A stretch of DNA of 34,497 nt from the NCBI GenBank assembly GCA_044371535.1, contig JBILTL010000009.1, positions 1-34,497 of the forward strand, read 5' to 3'. Shown one piece after another: positions 22,898-30,655 of this stretch; position 1 is the stretch's first letter, and every line of letters begins with the position of its first letter. A model generated the notes under the pieces. The model did not search any database. It had not been told where the DNA came from and saw nothing but the letters and a program-made list of their open reading frames with translations. The position numbers were made by a program, and so were the translations under genes. The stretch is from CAIZGX01 sp044371535 (lineage in GTDB: Bacteria > Bacteroidota > Bacteroidia > Flavobacteriales_D > Sanyastnellaceae).

Positions 22898-25819
22898 AAT
22901 CAGTTCGTCAAGGAAAATCCACGGCTTCCCGCCAACACCCAAATGCCATTCAGGAATTTTATCGAAGGCTGGAAGTGCCACGCACTTCACATACTTCACT
23001 GCGCTAACATCGCCTTTGTATTTGTCGCTGAATGCAGCAGTGTACTCATGCATCTGCGGACCTTCAATGCGCTGTTGTGATGTGTAGTCTTCCGAATAAA
23101 CTTCATTGTAACTTTTTCCATCTTTACTCACAAAGAATTTTACGTTGGATGGAAACCAAATCCACGGACGAATATCTTGATAAGCAGAAAGCGAAATCTT
23201 CTTGATGTTGGTCGGGTTTTTCAACTCAATCACACATTCCATTTTCCCGTTATAGCCCTGCCATACACCTGTTCTGAAATCGAGCTTTCCGCGAATGCCA
23301 TCAATCAACGCATCATTTCCACCAGCAGTGTATTGGGCGTCGTAGTTGCCTACTTCCTTCATTACCAAATTTCCGGAACGCTTGTAGAAGGTTGCTTCAA
23401 TCCATGGACTGTCAATCTCGTCGCCGTTGTTCGCAATTCCTTTTACTTTAACGGTGCAGGTTTTGGTTACCTTGAATGGAGCTGTGTAGGTGAATTCTTC
23501 ATAGTCGGAGAGAATTCCTTCTTCCATAATCATGACTTGAAGTTTCGCATTCTTATTCAAACATGAAATAGAAATCATTTGCTCGCCAACGAAGGCACGA
23601 TTAGGTGCGGTGATGATAGGTGCTGGGACAATGTTTTTTTGATTGTGATTAATTGGAAATGGACTTGCGTAGCCTTGCCCTTGCGTGCTAAACTCCGGCA
23701 TAGGATCGTAATCTTTCCACCAACCGTTGTATTCACCCGGACAAATTGGATAGGTATTCCAAGCGCTTACAACATACCACGCCGACATTTGTCCGCAGTC
23801 CTCGTTTCCGCAAAGTCCATCTGGAGTAGGAGAGTAGAGCGTCTTCATAATGCTGTCGCGATACATGTGCACTTTATCTCTGTTCACATATGCATACAAA
23901 TAAGCCATGTGATGACTCGGTTCGTTTCCGTGTGCATATTGACCAATCAACCCTGTAATGTCGGCTTGCTCTCTTCCAGTAGTTTGCGTTGGAGCGTTGA
24001 AGAGTTTGTCCAACTCTGCTTCGAATTCCTTCTTTCCGCCCATCAATTCCATCAACTCAGGAATAGCATGTGGCGCGAAGAAGCGATACTGCCAAGCATT
24101 TGCTTCAGTGTAATGGAAGTTCACTTGGAACGGATCAAAAGGTGTTGCGAATCCGCCGTTCACACGCGCGCGCATGAATTTCGTTTCAGGATCGAAAACG
24201 TTTTTCCAGTTCTGAGAACGAATGGCGTATTGTTGCGCAACCGCTTTATCACCAATCATTTCAGCATAACGTGAAATACAGAAATCGTCATATGCAAACT
24301 CCAATGTCTTACTCACACTTTCGCTGAATTCGTCGCCGGGAACATATCCATATTTTACATAGGCTTTCTTTTCATCTTGCGGACCATTGCTTGTCGCAAT
24401 CATGGCTTCCAACATTTTCAATTCGTCTTCACGATTTTTGAAACGAATGCCTTGTTGGTATGCTTCAGCAACCACCGGTACACTGTGATATCCAATCATG
24501 CAATACGTTTCATTTCCTGCCAATTCCCAAACGGGTAATTCGCCGCGCTCCTTATGCATTTCAAGGAAGGTCTTCATCCAATCTTGTGTGCGCTCAGGTT
24601 CGAGTTTGCACATCATCGGATGGTAAGCGCGGAAGGTATCCCAAAGTGAGAACACAGTGTAGCGCGTGTAACCTTCAGCCGTATGAATCTTATTGTCCAT
24701 GCCGCGGTATCTTCCATCTACATCGCTCCAAACGTTAGGCACCGTGTAACAGTGGTACAAAGAAGTGCGATAATTCTCAAGTCCTTGTCCGGTTGGAAAT
24801 AAACTTGGGGCAGGTGCTTTTTCAAAAACTTTCTGCCACTCTTCTTCAACTTTTTGTTTGTTGTAATTGAAATCATTTCGTGGCATTTCCGCATACAAGT
24901 TCTTCTTGGCTCCTTCTTCATCAACACCAGAAATACCCACGCGAATGGTCAATACGTTTTTTTCGGTTGGAAGGAAAAGAAACTGAAACGCTTGAATCAT
25001 TTCAAGTTCAATTTTAGTTTCTCCTTTTTCATTTATACTCTTCGAACGTTGCATCAATTGGTCATTCGCAACGAAGGGCTGAGAGAATACAGCATAGAAA
25101 TATGTATGTTGTTCAGTAGCCCACGCTTCAGAAACTCGGTAACCGCTAATAGCAGTATCGCCGTAAAAATGTAAATCGTAATACAAGAGTTTATCTCTGT
25201 GCATGAAGTCTAAAAACAACAAACACGAATCGCCCGGTTGCATTTTGTACTCATGCATGCCCGCATGGGTAGAGGCAGTCATGCGCGCATCAATGCCGTA
25301 GTCGCTCAAGCGAACACCATAAAAACCGGGACTTCCAACTTCCATGTTGTGTGCAAATCGAGAAGCAATCGCATCACGCCAAAGCGGTTTGTCCTTCGTG
25401 TGTCCGTTCGTTGGCATGAACAAGATGTCGCCGTAATCAGACACTCCCGTTCCTTGCAAATGGGTATGCGTAAATCCGTAAATAATATTATCACTGTAAT
25501 GATAACCGCCACATCCGTCCCATCCGTCGAGTCGAGTATCTGGACTCAATTGCACCATTCCAAATGGCGCAGTTGCTCCAGGAAAAGTATGGCCATGTCC
25601 ACCTGTTCCCGTGAACACATTCACATTGAATTTTTTATTTACGCCTTCATTAACCGCAACATTGGGAACCTTAACCGAATGACTGGTCGGGGTGTTTGAG
25701 AAAGGTGCAACGTCATAAGTTTCCAAATCTTCATTTGGAGGAATGTGCGCGCAGACGCATGATTCAAGCGTTATGCTGAAAAGGAGAAATGCAGAAAGGT
25801 AAACGTGTATTTTTTTCAT
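22889..25819 (-). CDS. GH92 alpha-mannosidase lipoprotein with C-terminal galactose-binding-like domain
   Basis: I chose ATG 25819 (976 residues); it overlaps the stop of the upstream gene (ATGA) and starts a lipoprotein signal (ITLESC). The GH92 signature GTGGHGHTFPGATAPFGMV and SPDT appears near the N-terminus, with GGYHYSD and FTHTHLQGTG. The catalytic region has GQYAHGNEPSHHMAY and GNEDCGQMSAWY, whose glutamate (E673) corresponds to the family's catalytic acid. After the (alpha/alpha)6 domain come an Fn3-like associated segment (~740-830) and a discoidin-like end (MECVIELKNPTNIKKISLSA, VKFFVSKDGKSYNE). GH92 enzymes remove terminal alpha-linked mannose, usually alpha-1,2, in a calcium-dependent way. 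It is predicted to be cell-envelope anchored. Confidence 0.93.
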   Translation of the reverse strand: MKKIHVYLSAFLLFSITLESCVCAHIPPNEDLETYDVAPFSNTPTSHSVKVPNVAVNEGVNKKFNVNVFTGTGGHGHTFPGATAPFGMVQLSPDTRLDGWDGCGGYHYSDNIIYGFTHTHLQGTGVSDYGDILFMPTNGHTKDKPLWRDAIASRFAHNMEVGSPGFYGVRLSDYGIDARMTASTHAGMHEYKMQPGDSCLLFLDFMHRDKLLYYDLHFYGDTAISGYRVSEAWATEQHTYFYAVFSQPFVANDQLMQRSKSINEKGETKIELEMIQAFQFLFLPTEKNVLTIRVGISGVDEEGAKKNLYAEMPRNDFNYNKQKVEEEWQKVFEKAPAPSLFPTGQGLENYRTSLYHCYTVPNVWSDVDGRYRGMDNKIHTAEGYTRYTVFSLWDTFRAYHPMMCKLEPERTQDWMKTFLEMHKERGELPVWELAGNETYCMIGYHSVPVVAEAYQQGIRFKNREDELKMLEAMIATSNGPQDEKKAYVKYGYVPGDEFSESVSKTLEFAYDDFCISRYAEMIGDKAVAQQYAIRSQNWKNVFDPETKFMRARVNGGFATPFDPFQVNFHYTEANAWQYRFFAPHAIPELMELMGGKKEFEAELDKLFNAPTQTTGREQADITGLIGQYAHGNEPSHHMAYLYAYVNRDKVHMYRDSIMKTLYSPTPDGLCGNEDCGQMSAWYVVSAWNTYPICPGEYNGWWKDYDPMPEFSTQGQGYASPFPINHNQKNIVPAPIITAPNRAFVGEQMISISCLNKNAKLQVMIMEEGILSDYEEFTYTAPFKVTKTCTVKVKGIANNGDEIDSPWIEATFYKRSGNLVMKEVGNYDAQYTAGGNDALIDGIRGKLDFRTGVWQGYNGKMECVIELKNPTNIKKISLSAYQDIRPWIWFPSNVKFFVSKDGKSYNEVYSEDYTSQQRIEGPQMHEYTAAFSDKYKGDVSAVKYVKCVALPAFDKIPEWHLGVGGKPWIFLDELIVE

Positions 25820-26283
25820 GGTGCTGTCGAAGGTGAAACGCAAACCGGACAGTTCATTCGATCGTGAACGCCGAAGTGAAGCACTTGTGGTTTCGCTATT
25901 TTTATTTGAGTAATATAAATTTCTTTTTGTTCTGGAGTCAGCGCGAGTTCGACATTTAAATCACGTTCATCGCGAAGTTTTTTGATGAATTCAGATCGCA
26001 TGTTCAAATCTTTCAAACGTTCTTCTTCATTCACAGAAGGCTCTTCCGCAAGGGTGCTCATGATTTTTTTCTGATCTTCAATAAGCCCATGATAGTGCAT
26101 GTATATTGAAGGAATGAGAAGATCTTGCTGTTCGGTAAGATTCAATTTCGCGCGCATCGATTTGATTTTCGCTTGGTCTTGGGCAGACAGCACGCTAATG
26201 TCAACAGAATCTCTTTGCATGGGTTGTGCCCATGCGAAAAGAGAAAGTAAACAGAACGAAAGCATCCAGAGAAGTCGAATCAT
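25816..26283 (-). CDS. Small periplasmic helical protein, Spy/CpxP-like
   Basis: It has a Sec signal peptide (MIRLLWMLSFCLLSLFAWAQ) and a 135-residue mature part that is almost entirely helical and charged, with an LNLTEQQDLLIPSIY segment and a later LALTPEQKEIYITQIK. This pair of LTxxQ motifs is typical of Spy/CpxP-like or metal-sensor periplasmic proteins in Bacteroidota. A CPVC pair sits near the C-terminus. The stop overlaps the GH92 start by 4 nt, so the two are coupled. The functional assignment is tentative. Confidence 0.7.
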   Translation of the reverse strand: MIRLLWMLSFCLLSLFAWAQPMQRDSVDISVLSAQDQAKIKSMRAKLNLTEQQDLLIPSIYMHYHGLIEDQKKIMSTLAEEPSVNEEERLKDLNMRSEFIKKLRDERDLNVELALTPEQKEIYITQIKIAKPQVLHFGVHDRMNCPVCVSPSTAP

Positions 26284-26287
26284 ATTT

Positions 26288-26295
26288 CAAAAATA
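26288..26295 (-). promoter_or_regulatory. -7 element TATTTTTG for the 26283 gene
   Basis: On the minus strand TATTTTTG ends 4 nt before the ATG at 26283, a perfect TAnnTTTG match. No -33 TTG is seen. It lies back to back with the riboswitch promoter. Confidence 0.45.
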
Positions 26296-26315
26296 GGACA
26301 GAAGCAAAGATGTAC

Positions 26316-26323
26316 TACATTTG
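26316..26323 (+). promoter_or_regulatory. -7 element TACATTTG for the B12 riboswitch transcript
   Basis: TACATTTG is a perfect TAnnTTTG that ends 4 nt before the first base of the riboswitch P1 stem, the expected start-site distance. No TTG is found 17-23 nt upstream. Confidence 0.5.
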
Positions 26324-26327
26324 CGTT

Positions 26328-26500
26328 GCATTTGGTCAATGGAGAAGTTCATTGTGAAAAGGGAATCGCGCGAAAATCGCGAACTGTGCCCGCAGCTGTA
26401 AAGCTCTCATTCGAAAGAATGAAAACGATTGCCACTCAAAGCCACTGTGAAAACGGGAAGGCGCGCAACCGAGAGATAAGTCAGAAGACCTGCCAAGTGT
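26328..26500 (+). ncRNA. Cobalamin (adenosylcobalamin-type) riboswitch
   Basis: The conserved core is clear: the GGGAA-containing arm, the GCCACTG element (26441-26447), the CGGGAAGG junction strand, and the B12 box AGTCAGAAGACCTGCC (26479-26494). P1 can form from CATTT (26329-26333) and AAGTG (26495-26499). Downstream, a hairpin TCGCT/AGCGA (26514-26531) ends 11 nt before the ATG at 26542. No U-run follows it, so control is probably at translation. It regulates B12 uptake: bound cobalamin should reduce expression of the receptor gene. Confidence 0.93.
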
Positions 26501-26541
26501 TTTAACCCCATCATCGCTCGGGGCCAAGCGAGAACAGGACT

Positions 26542-28443
26542 ATGAATAAAAAACTTTGTGCTGCTTTGTTATTGCTGTTGCCTGTCTTCGCGTTTTCGCA
26601 AGACTCTCTTCCGCATGTTCAGATTATGCCCTTGGAAATCATATCAGAGCGAAGTCTGAAAGCAGACGAGCTGCACGCAATGGATTCTACTCTTTTACTT
26701 CGTTCTTCATCTTTGGACATAGCCGCTACTTTACAACGTTCGGGTTTAGGAATGGTTAACAGCTATGGAGCACCAGGTTCCATTGCATCTTTCCGTTTAG
26801 GGGGCATGAGTTCGAACTATGTAACTGTTGAATTAAACGGAGCTGTTTTGAATTCACCAACACTGGGCATGGCAGACCTTTCTCTTATACCGTCCTTTTT
26901 TATTCAATCGGCATCGCTCGGAGAACGCAACTTCAGCGGCTTTCAACGCAACGTGGGTTTGGCCGCTACCTTGCGTTTGGAGTCGAGTGTAGCCAGCAGA
27001 AACGAAGTCTCAGTCGAAAGCACCGTGAATTCCTTGCAAAACATCTTTTACGGAATGTCTGTTTCAAGAAAGCGCAATCAATGGAAATGGAGCATTCGCG
27101 CATTTCAATCAAGAAATGAGAATCGTTTCAGTTACAAGGATATACAGCAATGGGAAGCTCCTGTTGTACTTCAAACAAATAATAACAATATTTCACAAGG
27201 TGTGCAAAGCAATCTTGTTTTTGCGGGAAAGAAAAGAACGCATTACTTCAACACCATGGCGGTCAATCGATACGCCTTATTGCCTTCGGTGATGGGTGGA
27301 GTAGGTAACTTGAATGCGAATCAGCGAGACGATCTTTTTCAATCCACGTTTTATTGTGAAGGAAAGCGCAAAACTCTTATTTCGTTCATGCATTTTCAAT
27401 CGAAGCAAGGCGTCTCGGTGATCCTTTCGAATCAAGAATACTCAAGCAATGTTGCTTCAAGTCAAATTCAAACAAGCCTCGTCAATGCCTTTGTGAACGG
27501 GTCGCTTCAAATGCGCAGAGCGCTTTTTCAAATTAATCCTACTGCAAGCCTAACGAATCTGCAATACCGCGATTGGAGCCAACAAGTCCAATGGAAAGGA
27601 GGTTCCGTGTGGGCTTCATATATTCAAGATATCGCAAAAGGAAAATTGAGAATGGTCTCATGGGTGAAGCCCGAATGGCGCTCCGATCGAAAGCCAATCG
27701 TTAGTGGGGAAGTGGGAATGGAACTTCCATACAAAATGAAAAATGTGAGTTCGCAATTTTCTGTTGCAGGTAGCGTGAAATCGCGTATGCCTTCAGCCAA
27801 TGATTTGTATTGGATTATAGGTGGAAATCCTGAACTGCTGTCGGAAAGGGCTAAATGGATTCAGTTCAAATGGGACAATGAAATGTCCATTCGAAAGGAG
27901 ATGTCGATTCAATTCCAAATGAATGCGAAGGCTGGTTCAGTTGCAAACTGGATTCAATGGCTACCGTTGCCGGAAGACATTTGGATTGCCAGCAATTTCA
28001 AATCTGTTGAAATGAAGCAATTGGAAGGCGTTGTTTCTTGGAAAACAAAATTACACGGAGGTTGGTTGAATCTAACGAGCAGAACAGAATGGACAAGCAC
28101 AACAGCCAAGAACATCGGGAGTCCAGGCGTTTTCGATATGGTTTATACACCGCGACTTCGAAGCAGTGTATCGGCGCAATACACGCACAAGAGTTGGTCT
28201 TTACTTTTTTCAGAGACATTCGTTTCTCAGCGCTATACCGACGAAGGGAATACAAGCTTCTACGCACTTCCAAGCTTCAACTTACTCAATGCCAGTGTGA
28301 ACAAAGAATGGCAATTCAATAAGAATAAATTATCGCTTCAATTTGAAGTGCAGAACATAACAAACGTTCAATACCAATGGTTGCGCGGTTATGCGTTGCC
28401 GGGTCGAGTGTACTCAATCGGATTTAAGTTTTTCATTCACTAA
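26542..28443 (+). CDS. btuB: TonB-dependent cobalamin receptor
   Basis: The 633-residue protein has a signal peptide (~1-20), a short N-terminal stretch with TonB-box-like MPLEIISERS, a plug domain (~50-150; LQRSGLGMV, SFRLGGMSSNYVTVELNG) and a ~480-residue barrel. The end is VYSIGFKFFIH, a typical C-terminal strand with aromatic residues. The size and the absence of an N-terminal carboxypeptidase-like domain fit BtuB-type receptors. The cobalamin riboswitch immediately upstream and the BtuG-like gene downstream make cobalamin or a related corrinoid the likely ligand. BtuCDF inner-membrane genes are not in the window. Confidence 0.88.
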   Translation: MNKKLCAALLLLLPVFAFSQDSLPHVQIMPLEIISERSLKADELHAMDSTLLLRSSSLDIAATLQRSGLGMVNSYGAPGSIASFRLGGMSSNYVTVELNGAVLNSPTLGMADLSLIPSFFIQSASLGERNFSGFQRNVGLAATLRLESSVASRNEVSVESTVNSLQNIFYGMSVSRKRNQWKWSIRAFQSRNENRFSYKDIQQWEAPVVLQTNNNNISQGVQSNLVFAGKKRTHYFNTMAVNRYALLPSVMGGVGNLNANQRDDLFQSTFYCEGKRKTLISFMHFQSKQGVSVILSNQEYSSNVASSQIQTSLVNAFVNGSLQMRRALFQINPTASLTNLQYRDWSQQVQWKGGSVWASYIQDIAKGKLRMVSWVKPEWRSDRKPIVSGEVGMELPYKMKNVSSQFSVAGSVKSRMPSANDLYWIIGGNPELLSERAKWIQFKWDNEMSIRKEMSIQFQMNAKAGSVANWIQWLPLPEDIWIASNFKSVEMKQLEGVVSWKTKLHGGWLNLTSRTEWTSTTAKNIGSPGVFDMVYTPRLRSSVSAQYTHKSWSLLFSETFVSQRYTDEGNTSFYALPSFNLLNASVNKEWQFNKNKLSLQFEVQNITNVQYQWLRGYALPGRVYSIGFKFFIH

Positions 28444-28455
28444 AAAATAACAATT

Positions 28456-29499
28456 ATGAAATTGAAGTTTTTATCTGTTTTACTTTTTTCAGCAATTCTC
28501 GTTTCTTGCGACAAATGCAAGACAGAAGAGCCAACAATTGCAGACTATTCTCAAGGGGCATTTATTGTCAATGAAGGTTCATTCGGAAATCTAAACGGAA
28601 GCATTACCTGGACACTCAATAATGTATTGGTCTCAAATCCGTTTGCTGAAGCGAATGGAACAGCTTTAGGCGATGTGATTTCAGATTTCGATGTGGTGAA
28701 TGGAAAGTTCTATGCAGTATCGAATTCAACGGCAAAGGTGATTGTCATGAACGCAACTACGTTCAAAGTTGAGGCTGAAATTACGGGATTTGCTTACCCA
28801 CGTTCATTTCAATATGTTGGAAATGGAATGGCTGCCGTGACAGATGGCAGTTTAGACGGAGTGGTGAAATGGATTGACCTTTCAACCAACACTATCGCAG
28901 CTACAACGCCGGTAGGATTGGGACCTGAAGGTATGTGTGTTTATGCCGATCGATTGTATGTGTGCAACAGCGGTGGATGGGATATTGATAACAGAATTGC
29001 TGTGATAGATATTCCGTCGAAGTCAGTTCTCACGTATGTGAATGTCGCAGACAGACCGGTTGAAGTGCAAGTAGACGCAAATGGTTATTTGTGGGCGTTA
29101 TGCAGCGGAGAGACACAATACAATGCCGATTGGACGCAGATAATAGGGCATACCTCAGCTGCAATTGCAAAAGTGAACACATTGGATAATTCTGTTTCGA
29201 CATTCGATGTGGGCGTGTTGGGCGATCATCCGTTGCACATGGCGAAAGATGAAACAAACAACAAGATTTACATTGCAAATACCACAGTTTTATCCTTTGA
29301 TATGCAGTCGAATCTAATGACAGATTTCTTGAGCGTATCATCAAATGGAATTTCTGTGAATCCAACCACACAAGAAGTATGGGTTTGCAGTGAAACGAAT
29401 TACGCTTCACCTTCAAATGTGAAAGTATACAGTTCAACAGGGACCTACATAAAGGAAGTCGCTGCGGGTATCGCGGCTTGGAAGGTGGAGTTTAATTAA
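28456..29499 (+). CDS. BtuG-like surface lipoprotein (beta-propeller, DUF5074/YncE type)
   Basis: The 347-residue protein has a lipoprotein signal (AILVSC, Cys near residue 18) and a repeating beta pattern: NEGSFGNLNGSITW, then blades with ISDFDVVNGKFYAVSN, GLGPEGMCVYADRLYVCNSG, VADRPVEVQVDANGYLWALC and GISVNPTTQEVWVCS. This is the cell-surface 7-bladed propeller that binds cobalamin with very high affinity and passes it to BtuB in Bacteroides. It is 12 nt downstream of the receptor gene and shares the riboswitch-controlled transcript. Surface exposure is inferred from the family. Confidence 0.87.
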   Translation: MKLKFLSVLLFSAILVSCDKCKTEEPTIADYSQGAFIVNEGSFGNLNGSITWTLNNVLVSNPFAEANGTALGDVISDFDVVNGKFYAVSNSTAKVIVMNATTFKVEAEITGFAYPRSFQYVGNGMAAVTDGSLDGVVKWIDLSTNTIAATTPVGLGPEGMCVYADRLYVCNSGGWDIDNRIAVIDIPSKSVLTYVNVADRPVEVQVDANGYLWALCSGETQYNADWTQIIGHTSAAIAKVNTLDNSVSTFDVGVLGDHPLHMAKDETNNKIYIANTTVLSFDMQSNLMTDFLSVSSNGISVNPTTQEVWVCSETNYASPSNVKVYSSTGTYIKEVAAGIAAWKVEFN

Positions 29500-29521
29500 C
29501 GAAAGAGGAGATTGAGGAAAC

Positions 29522-29551
29522 AAAAAAGCCGCTTCATTGAAGCGGCTTTTT
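29522..29551. terminator. Bidirectional intrinsic terminator
   Basis: An 8-bp GC-rich stem (GCCGCTTC / GAAGCGGC, ATT loop) is flanked by A6 on the left and T5 on the right, so it can end transcription both from the B12 operon (+) and from the convergent gene at 29570-29914 (-). Confidence 0.93.
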
Positions 29552-29569
29552 CCATACGTTGAAATATTC

Positions 29570-29914
29570 TTATTTCTGTTCTACGAAATTTCCATTTTGT
29601 TTTACCAAGTGAATGTGAGCAGCCGCAGCCGTTAAGTTCACGTTATTGTTCGACTGACAAACAACCAATCCACCAGTTGTTGTGCGCACACTGTATGAAA
29701 TTCCAATTAAAGTTCTGTTAGCATCGAACTGAGGAGTGTATTGAAAATCTAAACCTTGTGCAATCATTTCATTTCGCAATTGAAACAATTGCTCGCGAGT
29801 TGTGCTTGTTGAAAGTGTAAGGTTCACTTCATTGCTTGAAACAATGTTTTGTGCCATAACAGAACTACCTATTGTAAGCGCTGCAGCAACTAAAAGAGAA
29901 CGAAGAGTTTTCAT
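29570..29914 (-). CDS. Small exported protein of unknown function (114 aa)
   Basis: It has a signal peptide (MKTLRSLLVAAALTIGSSVMAQ). The short mature domain reads STSTTREQLFQLRNEMIAQG followed by DANRTLIGISYSVRTTTGG, a pattern like the small alpha/beta domain found C-terminal to some M56/BlaR1-type proteins and in other Bacteroidota secreted proteins. It probably resides in the periplasm. Its transcript ends at the shared terminator 29522-29551. No catalytic residues are visible. Confidence 0.72.
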   Translation of the reverse strand: MKTLRSLLVAAALTIGSSVMAQNIVSSNEVNLTLSTSTTREQLFQLRNEMIAQGLDFQYTPQFDANRTLIGISYSVRTTTGGLVVCQSNNNVNLTAAAAHIHLVKQNGNFVEQK

Positions 29915-30030
29915 GGGTTTTAATCTTTAGACAATTATACAAATAGTTTTTATTTATCGGTGAGCGAAATGAAAAATATTCCATTCGATTTATGAACTAT
30001 TTTCGCCGCTCATTATAATCCTAACGAAAA

Positions 30031-30558
30031 GTGAGCCAAAAATTGTCTTCTTCCGAATTGCGTATTCAACTTATGTCATCAGACGAGTCTATTGCACTCG
30101 CGGCAATTGAGCAATTGAAATCGAATGGTAAGTCCAGCGCCATAGCTCCATTGCTAGAGGCACTCGCTTCTTCGGAATATGATTCGGTGAAAAGAGAGGC
30201 ACGCGAAATGCTTTCAGCCATGCGTGTTAAGAATGCAGAAGAGGAATTGGTTCAAGCACTTTTCGATTCGAAGTATAAGAACATTCAAGTGGAAATTCTT
30301 CAGTTTTTATGGAGCAATGGCTTCTCTGCAGCCGGACAATTGCATACGTTAGTAGAAGTGGCTATAAAGAACGGTCTTCAAGGCATGTTGGAACTCTTGA
30401 GTATACTCGAAGTAGAAGAAGGAGTCTATTCTGAAGAAGAACAACTTGGCGCAATGAGCGTCCTTCGCAGCACCTCTCAAGATAATTTCACAAGAGAAGA
30501 GAAAATTCTTTTCAACGACATCCTCCGCGCAATAGACACCCTCATTATTAACGAGTAA
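30031..30558 (+). CDS. HEAT-repeat-like protein (175 aa)
   Basis: It starts at GTG 30031, with a possible shorter start at ATG 30073. It contains alternating short helices with the pattern SIALAAIEQLKSNGKSSAIAP and AEEELVQALFDSKYKNIQVE, typical of HEAT or armadillo-type repeats, and no signal peptide or TM segment. Such scaffolds usually bind proteins or nucleic acids in the cytosol. A -7-like box TATTTTCG (29998-30005) lies 25 nt upstream. It is followed by mini-hairpin array 3. Partner unknown. Confidence 0.75.
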   Translation: MSQKLSSSELRIQLMSSDESIALAAIEQLKSNGKSSAIAPLLEALASSEYDSVKREAREMLSAMRVKNAEEELVQALFDSKYKNIQVEILQFLWSNGFSAAGQLHTLVEVAIKNGLQGMLELLSILEVEEGVYSEEEQLGAMSVLRSTSQDNFTREEKILFNDILRAIDTLIINE

Positions 30559-30562
30559 ACCT

Positions 30563-30650
30563 CGCGCAGCGTCATCACGTAGTGTCATCAATCGTAGATT
30601 GTCATCACAACGTGTTGTGTCATCACGAAGTGTTGTGTCATCGCGAAGCG
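30563..30650. repeat. Mini-hairpin array 3 (6 units, exact TCAT separators)
   Basis: Units CGCGCAGCG, CACGTAGTG, CAATCGTAGATTG, CACAACGTGTTGTG, CACGAAGTG(TTGTG) and CGCGAAGCG are each separated by exactly TCAT. Loops are GCA, GTA, GTA, GT, GAA and GAA, i.e. nearly all GNA on the plus strand. Unit 5 carries an extra TTGTG that makes it look like unit 4 with changes in one arm. The array fills the gap between the HEAT gene stop and the convergent adhesin stop (30656-30658). Confidence 0.85.
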
Positions 30651-30655
30651 TTAAA

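Noticed and set aside
22589..23087. Plus-strand ORFs over the aminotransferase start and array 2
   Set aside because: They are shadows of the minus-strand aminotransferase and GH92 genes and of the hairpin array.
23579..24274. A 231-codon plus-strand ORF
   Set aside because: It lies fully inside the well-supported GH92 gene on the other strand and has no family features.
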